From the NCBI GenBank assembly GCA_937919155.1, contig CALFPM010000023.1:1-20352 (forward strand): 20,352 nt of DNA. Direction: 5' to 3'. The notes under the pieces are model-generated. The model was not told the origin of the DNA. It saw nothing but the letters and a program-made list of their open reading frames with translations, and did no database searches. Of the stretch, positions 1 to 7,138 are shown in pieces; positions within the stretch are counted from its first letter, which is position 1, and each line of letters starts with the position of its first letter. Made by a program: the position numbers and the translations under genes. This DNA is from an uncultured Clostridia bacterium (GTDB lineage: Bacteria > Bacillota > Clostridia > Oscillospirales > Acutalibacteraceae).

Positions 1-1102
1 CTGCAAAAATCAGCACATCATCATAGGGCGATGCGGAATTGCAGGTATCAATTCCTATAAGAACCTGCCAATGGCCTGCCCAATCAACCCAATCAATCAT
101 AATCGGAGTGCCGCTGTCGATTGTTTCAACAAAAAACTTTTCAACTTCTTCTATGGTTTCAAATTTTCTGTCGGAACCTGCATGATAATCAACATCCCAG
201 CCAATCAGATCAAAAAAGTCAGCAATATTCTCAACGGTTGAGCCTTTGCAAGGGTGGCTTTCAACAAGCTGAGCAACTGCAGTTTCATGGTATTTTTTCT
301 TTCCGAACCAATTAAGAACCATAAGAGCGCTCGCCGCACCGCAGGTGTATTCCGTTGTTTGCTGATAGGTTTCAAAATGACTTAAGATATGAAGCGAACC
401 GTCGCTTTTCATATTATAAAAATCATTTGCAACATAATATTTTGACCTGTTATGGTCAGTTATTCCGCCAAAGGAAGATGCACCGTCTTTATTGGGGCTG
501 TCACCGTACTTTTCGGGGTAAGGAATGGTGCACGATTTTTCATCAATGCACATATTATCTTTTGCCCTTTGCAGAATTTCAACCGTGTCTGCACCGTAAA
601 TATCAATGCCTTCTGCCGAGAAGAATTTAACATCATTGATTCCGAAAAGTGTTGTTGCAAGTGCTTTCACATAATCGAAGCCGAGATTATTTTCGCCGAT
701 AAAACCGCCCGAAGTGGTAACATAATACAGTTTTTCGGCTTTGCACAGTCCGACAGGAATGCCTTTTTCGGAATATCGGAAGGTAATTCCGCAAACGGTG
801 ATATTTTCAAGATAAATGCGCAGAACAGCAGGGAAAAGAAGATCCCAATAAGGTGCGGCAACAACAATTATATCTGCCGATGCAAACTGCCTTGCAAGGC
901 TGAGAAAATCATCATCTGTTTTTCCTGATTCCAACAGTTTATCTCTTTTTGAAAGCATTTCTGCATCCAGTGGTCTGATGTTTTCTTCATACAAATTAAC
1001 CGACTCTGTTTGTCCGTCAAGGCTGCTGAGAAGATGCTGTGCCAACTCATTTGTCCGGGAGCCTTCTCTGAAGCAGGAATTTACATATAAAATCTTTTTC
1101 AT
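1..1102 (-). CDS. Flavodoxin-like FMN oxidoreductase fused to a C39-like cysteine peptidase domain (3' end beyond window)
   Basis: I translated this gene by hand; it is open from an ATG at 1102 to the window edge, 367 residues seen. Residues 1-195 resemble AzoR/NAD(P)H:quinone reductases: a phosphate-loop motif SCFREGSRTN (9-18), the FMN-loop and helix PYWDLLFPAVLRIYLENI (84-101) and TSGG (130-133). Residues about 240-367 resemble C39-like papain-fold peptidases: QQTTEYTCGAA (247-257) gives the oxyanion Gln and nucleophile Cys254, and GHW with His344 followed by Asp352 completes a likely triad. The ATG lies one base after the stop of the upstream kinase gene, so it is the last seen gene of the signalling operon. 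Expected roles are flavin-dependent reduction in the N-terminal part and thiol hydrolysis in the C-terminal part; substrates are unknown. No signal peptide is visible, so the protein is probably cytoplasmic. The fusion is read directly from an uninterrupted frame. Confidence 0.85.
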   Translation of the reverse strand, partial: MKKILYVNSCFREGSRTNELAQHLLSSLDGQTESVNLYEENIRPLDAEMLSKRDKLLESGKTDDDFLSLARQFASADIIVVAAPYWDLLFPAVLRIYLENITVCGITFRYSEKGIPVGLCKAEKLYYVTTSGGFIGENNLGFDYVKALATTLFGINDVKFFSAEGIDIYGADTVEILQRAKDNMCIDEKSCTIPYPEKYGDSPNKDGASSFGGITDHNRSKYYVANDFYNMKSDGSLHILSHFETYQQTTEYTCGAASALMVLNWFGKKKYHETAVAQLVESHPCKGSTVENIADFFDLIGWDVDYHAGSDRKFETIEEVEKFFVETIDSGTPIMIDWVDWAGHWQVLIGIDTCNSASPYDDVLIFA

Positions 1103-1103
1103 A

Positions 1104-2261
1104 TCAGAATACCAATGTATCTACCTTATCAAGAACTTCGATAAGTTTTGTTCTGTAGTAGTTTACGGTCACTTCGTCACCGTCTCTGCGAAGGCAACGG
1201 CGGAGAAGTCGCATATAGCCGATAACCTTTGCCTTGTTTTCAACATCATCAATTACATTTTCATCATCTGTGCCGAGATAGCGGGCAAGAGAAAGACGCC
1301 AGAATCGGTGTGCCGTTTCGGAATCGATACCGAGGAAAGACTCAACAACTGTTTTATCAAGCTCGCTGAAACCGATATAAGCATTGAATGTTGAGCCGAG
1401 TTCGAGGATGGGATGACCCACTGCAAGAGTATCCATATCAATAAGCAGAGGTTCGCCGTTCTGAACCATAACGTTATTGGAGTGATAATCGCCGTGAATC
1501 ATATAATTGCTGTCGGGTATGCCTTCAATAAGAGCTCGCATTTTCTGTGCCTTGTCGCTTTCGAGATAATCAGCAAGAAAATCGACCCATTCAAGCACCC
1601 ATTTTTTGAAATCGGGAAGTGCGCCTGCTTCAACCTCTGTTGAATGAATTTCTTTCATTGTGTCAACAAAGTAAGCAACGCTTTGGGTCAGGTCATCGGG
1701 ATTTGCTCTGATAAGCTTTGTTACGGAAGTTGCATTGAGAAGCTCGGTCAGGCTTCCGTAGCCGTCACCGATACGCACAATACCGTAAGGAATAGCTGTG
1801 TTTACGCCAAGAACGAAAGCTCTTCTTGAATTTTCACGCTCCTGCATGATTTCGGGAAGTGCATCACGGTTGAAATACTGCTTGACGATTGTTTCATCGT
1901 CATAGCGGTAAACCGCACCGTTAGCGCCCTTTGCGATGAATTCACAGCCTTCAAGACTGATTCGGGGATATGTTTTTTCGATTTTTATCATCTCTGTGAA
2001 GCCTGTCATTTCAAAAACAGAGTAAACCTCGGGAGAAACATTGATTATTGCAAGATTCGGTTCTGCTTTTCTCAGGCGAAGCAACACACGGAGACCTGCA
2101 CTTGAGATATACTCGAGATTATCGGCATCAAGAACCGTGTGCATTCCCTGATTGGCTTTTATTACCTCGTTTATTTTCTCTTCAAATTCAGGTGCATTTG
2201 AAGCATCAATTCTGCCGTCAAGGCTTATGTATAAAATATCTTTATCTGTTCTGAATTCCAT
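1104..2261 (-). CDS. STAS domain fused to APH-like small-molecule kinase (TIGR02172-like)
   Basis: The product is 385 residues from the ATG at 2261. That start follows the upstream stop by one base and has GGAAGGA upstream; a TTG at 2279 is in frame but lacks a better site. Residues 1-95 form a STAS domain with YISSAGLRVLL (51-61), where Ser53 or Ser54 is the likely phosphoacceptor. Residues about 100-385 form an aminoglycoside-phosphotransferase/choline-kinase-type fold: nucleotide loop AKGANGAVY (110-118), Lys127, catalytic loop IHGDYHSNN (255-263) with Asp258, and metal-binding LIDMD (273-277). Members of this kinase group are mostly uncharacterised. The STAS half suggests that a partner-switching kinase and phosphatase control its activity, and such enzymes are encoded upstream in this operon. 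The phosphorylated substrate cannot be read from sequence. Confidence 0.85.
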   Translation of the reverse strand: MEFRTDKDILYISLDGRIDASNAPEFEEKINEVIKANQGMHTVLDADNLEYISSAGLRVLLRLRKAEPNLAIINVSPEVYSVFEMTGFTEMIKIEKTYPRISLEGCEFIAKGANGAVYRYDDETIVKQYFNRDALPEIMQERENSRRAFVLGVNTAIPYGIVRIGDGYGSLTELLNATSVTKLIRANPDDLTQSVAYFVDTMKEIHSTEVEAGALPDFKKWVLEWVDFLADYLESDKAQKMRALIEGIPDSNYMIHGDYHSNNVMVQNGEPLLIDMDTLAVGHPILELGSTFNAYIGFSELDKTVVESFLGIDSETAHRFWRLSLARYLGTDDENVIDDVENKAKVIGYMRLLRRCLRRDGDEVTVNYYRTKLIEVLDKVDTLVF

Positions 2262-2262
2262 A

Positions 2263-2829
2263 TCAATTATTCCTTCCAAAAACTGTTTTTACAAGTTCTC
2301 TGTATTCCTGCCATGCAGGGAAATCTCTGAGCGGAGAAGTCAGCTCTGCAATGGTGCTGTAATACCAGAACTGTTGCTCGGGGTCTTTCTGATTGAAGGA
2401 TTGCCACATATCTTTGCCCTCAATTCTCCATATTCTGTAAAACGAACGCATATTTGAAAGCTTATCACCGAGCCAGAGCATAAGAACATCGGTATCTCCG
2501 CAGCTTGCAAGTTCTTCAAGTGATTCCTCTTTGCGGATTCTCCATGTGTTTTCAGGCGGTAAATCCGCACGCTTATCCTCTGTTTCAGACTCAACAAGTT
2601 TTCTGACCCGTGAGCCGAATTTTTCTTCAATCTCTTCTATGGTGATTGCTGTATCCTCAACCACATCGTGAAGAACGGCGGCTGAAATAACATCCTGATT
2701 ATCCGTCATTGTGCCGACAATAACTGCCGCTTCAAGGGGATGAAGAATATAAGGCGTTTTGTCCTTTTTTCTCACCATACCGTCATGAGCCTTGGCGGCA
2801 AATTCAATTGCCATAGTCACTTTATCCAT
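2263..2829 (-). CDS. RelA/SpoT-type HD phosphohydrolase (MESH1-like small alarmone hydrolase)
   Basis: The product is 188 residues from the ATG at 2829, whose A is also the last base of the preceding TGA (TGATG coupling); a GTG at 2832 is the alternative. The HD metal site is complete: His30 (ILHPLEAA), His54-Asp55 (AVLHDVVEDT), Glu58-Asp59 and Asp122 (GDKLSNMR). This spacing matches the hydrolase half of Rel/SpoT and stand-alone MESH1-type enzymes, which remove the 3'-diphosphate from (p)ppGpp in a Mn2+-dependent reaction. There is no synthetase, TGS or ACT domain. Its position between two STAS proteins suggests that nucleotide alarmone turnover, or hydrolysis of a similar substrate, is linked to the signalling pathway. 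The family assignment is firm. The substrate is inferred, because some MESH1-like proteins have other activities. Confidence 0.82.
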   Translation of the reverse strand: MDKVTMAIEFAAKAHDGMVRKKDKTPYILHPLEAAVIVGTMTDNQDVISAAVLHDVVEDTAITIEEIEEKFGSRVRKLVESETEDKRADLPPENTWRIRKEESLEELASCGDTDVLMLWLGDKLSNMRSFYRIWRIEGKDMWQSFNQKDPEQQFWYYSTIAELTSPLRDFPAWQEYRELVKTVFGRNN

Positions 2830-3125
2830 CACTTAATCACCAGAATGTCAGCAAATCCCGTCATTTCAAGAATATCCATAACATCTTCGCTGACATTAAT
2901 AAGTTCCATGCTGCCCTGTGCATTCATTTTTTTCTGTGCACCGAGAAGAACTCGGAGACCTGCACTTGAAATGTAGTTGATTCCGCCGAAGTCAAGAACA
3001 AGGTTTTCAAGAGCTTCGCCTTCGTTATTTATTGCCTGCTCAAGTTCGGGAGCAGTTACTGTATCCAGTCTTCCTTCAAGTTTAAAAACGGTTGAATTAT
3101 CAACTTTTTCAATGTTTATATTCAT
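2829..3125 (-). CDS. STAS-domain anti-sigma factor antagonist (SpoIIAA/RsbV-like)
   Basis: This 98-residue protein is a single STAS domain. It has the usual N-terminal strand with LEGRLDTVTAPEL (16-28) and the phosphoacceptor loop INYISSAGLRVLL (49-61), where Ser53 or Ser54 should be phosphorylated by an RsbW-type kinase and dephosphorylated by a SpoIIE/RsbU-type phosphatase. It starts 12 bases after the stop of the sensor-phosphatase-kinase gene, with AAAGGAGAAC in the gap, and its stop overlaps the next start. SpoIIAA-like proteins bind the RsbW-type kinase when unphosphorylated and release its other partner. That partner is normally a sigma factor, but none is encoded in this window. The loop YISSAGLRVLL is identical to that of the STAS-kinase fusion at 1104-2261, suggesting that one kinase/phosphatase pair acts on both. 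Confidence 0.9.
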   Translation of the reverse strand: MNINIEKVDNSTVFKLEGRLDTVTAPELEQAINNEGEALENLVLDFGGINYISSAGLRVLLGAQKKMNAQGSMELINVSEDVMDILEMTGFADILVIK

Positions 3126-3137
3126 AATTGTTCTCCT

Positions 3138-3545
3138 TTATAATTTTTTTGTCATAGTCAGAATGTTTTCGCCGTTTTCATAGGTATAAGAAACCGTATC
3201 CATGGTTTTCTTTGTGATGAAAATACCCAAACCGCCGATTTCTCTGTCGTCGGCCGAAAGCGTAATATCGGGCTCGGCTTTTTCAAGTGGATTGAACGGA
3301 GTGCCGCTATCCTTTATAACAAGAGTCATAAGTCTTTCGTTTTCATCAAAGCCGAAAGAAAGAGATGCATTTCCGTTTACGCCGCCGTATGCATAGCTTG
3401 CGATATTGACGAATATTTCTTCTACCGCAACGCAGATTGTCATCGAGCTTTTCATCGGACAGTCAAAGCTTTCAAGGCATTCTTCGGTGAAAGCCATAAC
3501 TTCGGGCAGAGCGTCTTTGGTTGCGGAAAAGATTTTTTCTTTCAT
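3138..3545 (-). other. Possible internally initiated RsbW-like kinase (135 aa)
   Basis: Within the fusion gene an in-frame ATG at 3545 begins exactly at the RsbW-like domain (residue 812 of the long protein). It is preceded by AGAGGGTG (3551-3558) at ribosome-binding distance. The short product would be a normal-length free anti-sigma-type kinase of 135 residues. The site and start are seen in the sequence; use in the cell is inference. The motif may instead be a leftover of an ancestral gene boundary after loss of a stop codon. Confidence 0.35.
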
Positions 3546-5978
3546 CTCTGCACCCTCTTTCTTTTTGTAGTCAAAAACAAGCATCGTGATATCGTCAAAC
3601 TGAGGAGCATCGCCTGCAAATTTGTCAATATCATCTTTAAGTCCCGAAAGCAACGCCTCAGCATTCAGACCTCTGTTTTTATCAATATAAGACTGCAGTC
3701 TTTCTTCGCCGTAAAGAGTTTCGTTTATATCTGTTGCTTCGGTTACGCCGTCGGTATAAAGGAAGATTCTGTCGCCCTTGCTGAGAGTTATTTCATTTTC
3801 TCTGTACTTTATGCCTTCCATGCCCGCAAGCACAAAACCGGGTCGGGTTTTAAGATATTCGCACTCACCGTTTGCGTGAACAATAATCGGCGGATTATGT
3901 CCTGCATTTGCGAAGCTGAGTTTTCCTGTTGAAAGGTCAAATTTGCCTATCCATGCGGTAACAAACATACCCGATTCATTGTTTTCACAAAGCTTCTCGT
4001 TGGCAAGAGTGAAGATTTCATTGACGGAAAGTCCTCTTTCCGCAAGATCTTTGATAATAGTTTTTGCCGTCATCATAAACATTGCGGCAGGAATTCCCTT
4101 GCCCGAAACATCGGCGGCAAGGAAAAAGACTGTGTTATCGTCAAATGAATAGAAATCATAAAAATCTCCGCCAACCTCTTTTGCCGCTATCATCTGCGCA
4201 AAAACGGAATAATTTTCTGTGTCGGGGAAAACCGAAGGCAGAGCCGAAAGCTGAATCTGCTTTGCATATTCAAGCTCCTTATCTATTCTTGCAGCTGCCT
4301 CTGCTATGTACTTTTTAAGAGTTGAAACAGTTGAGTTTATATCATCCGAAAGGGATGAAAATTCGGCATTTGAACGGACATCAACTTTCACATTGAGATT
4401 GCCGCCCGTGATTTCGGAAAGTGTTCCGTTGATTTTCTGCAGATTGTTGATGATAACCTTTTTTATCAGGAAGTAAATAAAGATAAACAGAGCGGCAAAA
4501 ATCAGAATCAGCATAAAAATGCTTGTGTAAAGAGAAGCATCTCTCATAAGCATCGCTTCGGCAAAAGGCATAGCAGCGATTATGCAATAGCCTTCAACAA
4601 AAGTGAAAACATAAATATATTCTTCGCTGAAATCCGTTTCATCGTTGATTATGTTTGTTCTGTAAAGCTGAGTTGCCGTTTTACCTTCAAGCATAACCTC
4701 ATCGGGAGTTATTCCTATGGTTGAAATATGTTCGCCGTTTCTTTTGGTATTGGTAACAAGATTAAGATTCTCGTCACAGACAGCAACAAATCCCGTGCTT
4801 CCGACATGGCGGTTTTTTGTAACATCAATAACAAAATCATCAAGCATATTGTGGAATTGGTCTGCATCATAGCCAACCTGAATAAATCCGCCGTCTGCAA
4901 AGCTGACACCTGCATATTTTCGCATTGTTACGCCGTCAAGACCTTGGGGACTGTATAACTGCACAAGCTCTGTTTCATCGCCCGTAAGCACCATAAATTC
5001 TTTTGACTGCTCTGTGCTGTTCATATCAAAAGTGCCAATAAGTTCATCCAGAGTTGAATTAATAACCGTTCCTTCGGAATCAACAACATTAATTTCGGTA
5101 ACATTGTATTTTTCTGCAAGTTTATCAAGCGATACCGCTTTATTGCTTTCATATTCCGAACGGATATTTTTCGTTATATTCAGAAGTGTTTCGTTGGATT
5201 TACCTCTGACATCGGTGATAACATCTGTCATTGCGGAAGTAAAAATATCTCTTGTTTCGATTTCTGCCATTCCGCTCTGGAGAAAATATGTGAATGTGCT
5301 GGTCACTACACAAGCGATAACGATAAGCACAAGGAGTCTGCGCTGAAATGTCTGCGAAATATGCTCGTTATTTTTGGAGTTTTTTCTTTTGTCGTGATTG
5401 AGAAGCGACAGAACTATAAGAGAAATACCGACTGCAACGGAATTGCCGATTATCATCGGAAGTGTTGCACCTTTTACAAATTCAAAGGCGTATGATGAAT
5501 CGTTCATATTGGTGAAGAAAATCATCAGCATATGAAGAACTTCGCAAACAACCGTTATGAAAATGCCGTAGCTCCATGTGGGTCGTTTGTTATCAAACAT
5601 AAACTTGCGCAGAATTGCGGCTATAAAACCTGCGAGAATCGTTGAAACGGTGCAGGCAATTCTTGTATACATTCCGCCGCCCCAGTAAACGGAGAAGAAA
5701 CGGTAAAGGCCGCCGATAAGACCCGAAATAATACCTGCAGGAGCGCCGAAAATAAGACCTGCGCAAAGCGGTGCGGCATCACGGACATTTGCAACCGTTC
5801 CGAGAAATTCAACGCCGTAACCCGACGCAAAAGCGGAAAGACCGCCAAAGATAACACCGATTAAAATTTGTTTTAATGCATAATTGAGCTTTTTGAAATC
5901 TGTTTTTTTCTCAAGCAAATAGAAAAGCGTAACAAAAACACAGTTCAATAAAATCGGAACCAAAAGTTTCATTCGCAT
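3138..5978 (-). CDS. LytS-5TM / Cache / HAMP / SpoIIE phosphatase / RsbW-kinase fusion
   Basis: This 946-residue membrane protein has these parts in order: a LytS-YhcK type 5TM sensor (about 1-195, with NVRDAAPLCAGLIFG at 64-78), a membrane helix (214-233), an extracytoplasmic Cache-like sensor (about 234-480), a membrane helix (483-507), HAMP (508-560), a PP2C-type SpoIIE/RsbU phosphatase (about 590-803) and an RsbW-type GHKL kinase (812-946). Phosphatase metal ligands are present: GGDFYD (Asp605, Asp608), DVSGKG (Asp623), TDG (Asp743) and DDIT (Asp795/796). The kinase has VAVEEIFVN, DSGTPF and GGLGIFI boxes. It is expected to sense an external ligand and to both dephosphorylate and phosphorylate STAS partners. 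The start has AAAGGAGGATGCGA before ATG; an ATG two codons later is possible. Phosphatase and kinase are usually separate proteins (RsbU and RsbW), so the fusion is notable. Confidence 0.9.
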   Translation of the reverse strand: MRMKLLVPILLNCVFVTLFYLLEKKTDFKKLNYALKQILIGVIFGGLSAFASGYGVEFLGTVANVRDAAPLCAGLIFGAPAGIISGLIGGLYRFFSVYWGGGMYTRIACTVSTILAGFIAAILRKFMFDNKRPTWSYGIFITVVCEVLHMLMIFFTNMNDSSYAFEFVKGATLPMIIGNSVAVGISLIVLSLLNHDKRKNSKNNEHISQTFQRRLLVLIVIACVVTSTFTYFLQSGMAEIETRDIFTSAMTDVITDVRGKSNETLLNITKNIRSEYESNKAVSLDKLAEKYNVTEINVVDSEGTVINSTLDELIGTFDMNSTEQSKEFMVLTGDETELVQLYSPQGLDGVTMRKYAGVSFADGGFIQVGYDADQFHNMLDDFVIDVTKNRHVGSTGFVAVCDENLNLVTNTKRNGEHISTIGITPDEVMLEGKTATQLYRTNIINDETDFSEEYIYVFTFVEGYCIIAAMPFAEAMLMRDASLYTSIFMLILIFAALFIFIYFLIKKVIINNLQKINGTLSEITGGNLNVKVDVRSNAEFSSLSDDINSTVSTLKKYIAEAAARIDKELEYAKQIQLSALPSVFPDTENYSVFAQMIAAKEVGGDFYDFYSFDDNTVFFLAADVSGKGIPAAMFMMTAKTIIKDLAERGLSVNEIFTLANEKLCENNESGMFVTAWIGKFDLSTGKLSFANAGHNPPIIVHANGECEYLKTRPGFVLAGMEGIKYRENEITLSKGDRIFLYTDGVTEATDINETLYGEERLQSYIDKNRGLNAEALLSGLKDDIDKFAGDAPQFDDITMLVFDYKKKEGAEMKEKIFSATKDALPEVMAFTEECLESFDCPMKSSMTICVAVEEIFVNIASYAYGGVNGNASLSFGFDENERLMTLVIKDSGTPFNPLEKAEPDITLSADDREIGGLGIFITKKTMDTVSYTYENGENILTMTKKL

Positions 5979-5984
5979 CCTCCT

Positions 5985-6956
5985 TTATTGTGTAATTAAT
6001 GCATAGAGAGTTTTTATCATATCCCAGAGACCACTGCCCATTGCATTGAGTAAAATAATGATAAGAATATATATCAGCACACTTCCGGGACTGATTGCAT
6101 TTCGTGAAATGTTGAAATAGAAATTAAAGTGTCCTTTCAGATTGACTTCACGGCTTTGTTGCCATTGATATGTAACAATATTTTTGTTATTGAACGATAA
6201 CGGAAGAAAGTTTTTGTAAAGCTCTTCTTCTAGTCTTCTGATTCTGTAGCAGGCAACATCGTTGATTTCGTAGTCATCAGCAATTGAAATTGTCACAACC
6301 GCTTTTTTGAGCTTTTGTCTGTGAAATGCGCCAACGCTGTTGATTTCTTTCGGAAGCAGTCTTGCTTCGTTGATTCTGACCGAATATCCGTAGTTTTCGG
6401 AAACAATCGGTGACATAATCATATCTCTGATACGGGTTAAAAAGCTGCCTACTTTTGTGCGCTGCTTAAAAACTTCCGTGATGGATTTATGCGGTATGCG
6501 GAACATAAAATAAACTTCATCGTTATCGAGATAATCAAAAATCCCGTCGAAAGTGATATTCATCAGAGTCCCTTTTGAAACGGGTTTAATGCTGTAATCA
6601 ACAGCGGAAATATGAACAATATCAACCGTTTTGCCGTTATATGCAATTTCGGATGCAACATCGTTTTTCTTATAATCAACAACGCACATACTGCTGAAAA
6701 TCGCTCTTGAAAGGTTTTCGTCTTTGAAATTCAAAGAAACGTCTTCAATTTCACTTTTATCAACCGAAAACGGAAAATACATATTAAGCGATTTGGTTTC
6801 TTTTATCCCTCTGATATGTATTGAAACATCCATATAGCTTTTGCCTTTTGGATTGAGCCAACTGTTGAGATATATCGTGCTGGTATCGTCACCGTCAACC
6901 CAGAATGCCCAGCCGTCATCGGCAAAAAACTTGTTTTTCTTACTCAAAATTATCAC
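5985..6956 (-). CDS. Unrecognised protein with C-terminal membrane anchor
   Basis: I do not recognise this 323-residue protein. The first 285 residues look soluble and rich in alternating hydrophobic, strand-like segments, with aromatic-rich patches (GWAFWV at 15-20, QWQQS near 264-268). Near the C-terminus a long hydrophobic stretch (about 290-312, IYILIIILLNAMG) is followed by about ten residues, a tail-anchor-like arrangement. No N-terminal signal peptide is seen. The start is a GTG at 6956 with GGAAAG just upstream; an ATG at 6958 is out of frame. It is the first gene of the signalling operon, and its stop lies six bases before the start of the sensor-phosphatase-kinase, with that gene's ribosome site overlapping its end. 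A role as an accessory or output partner of that sensor is inference from position only. Confidence 0.75.
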   Translation of the reverse strand: MIILSKKNKFFADDGWAFWVDGDDTSTIYLNSWLNPKGKSYMDVSIHIRGIKETKSLNMYFPFSVDKSEIEDVSLNFKDENLSRAIFSSMCVVDYKKNDVASEIAYNGKTVDIVHISAVDYSIKPVSKGTLMNITFDGIFDYLDNDEVYFMFRIPHKSITEVFKQRTKVGSFLTRIRDMIMSPIVSENYGYSVRINEARLLPKEINSVGAFHRQKLKKAVVTISIADDYEINDVACYRIRRLEEELYKNFLPLSFNNKNIVTYQWQQSREVNLKGHFNFYFNISRNAISPGSVLIYILIIILLNAMGSGLWDMIKTLYALITQ

Positions 6957-7019
6957 ATCTTTCCGTCAAGAAAATTTTGTGTTGTTTTATCGGATTGGAT
7001 TTATAACCTTTAAAATAAT

Positions 7020-7028
7020 ATTATAACA
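7020..7028 (-). promoter_or_regulatory. Extended -10 promoter for the signalling operon
   Basis: The minus strand reads TGTTATAAT, a full TGn extended -10 element, about 65 bases upstream of the GTG at 6956. The matching -35 position is poor (TTATTT at 17 bases), which an extended -10 can tolerate. The predicted transcription start is near 7013. Confidence 0.5.
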
Positions 7029-7052
7029 TAACAAATGTCATAAAATAAATAG

Positions 7053-7083
7053 GGAACATAAAAAAATTATATTTTTATGTTCC
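7053..7083. repeat. Perfect 12-bp inverted repeat upstream of the signalling promoter
   Basis: GGAACATAAAAA (7053-7064) and its exact complement (7072-7083) flank a 7-base spacer. The repeat lies 25 bases upstream of the extended -10 element of the signalling operon and just downstream of the V-ATPase terminator. It lacks a following U-run on the minus strand, so it is more like an operator or DNA-binding palindrome than a terminator. The binding protein is unknown. Confidence 0.6.
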
Positions 7084-7103
7084 GCCGATTTTATAATATA
7101 CGC

Positions 7104-7136
7104 AAAAAAAGCAGGCAACACTGAAATGTTGCCTGC
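7104..7136 (-). terminator. Intrinsic terminator of the V-ATPase operon
   Basis: A perfect 10-bp stem (GCAGGCAACA at 7111-7120 with 7127-7136) and a 6-base loop are followed on the minus strand by seven T residues (7110-7104). It lies about 165 bases beyond the ntpK stop and before the signalling operon promoter, so it separates the two operons. Confidence 0.9.
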
Positions 7137-7138
7137 AA

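Noticed and set aside
452..928. Plus-strand open frame of 158 codons
   Set aside because: It lies antisense to the flavodoxin-C39 gene, has no ribosome site and no recognisable domain, while the minus frame has clear motifs.
978..1394. Plus-strand open frame of 138 codons
   Set aside because: It spans the boundary of two well-supported minus-strand genes and shows no domain features.
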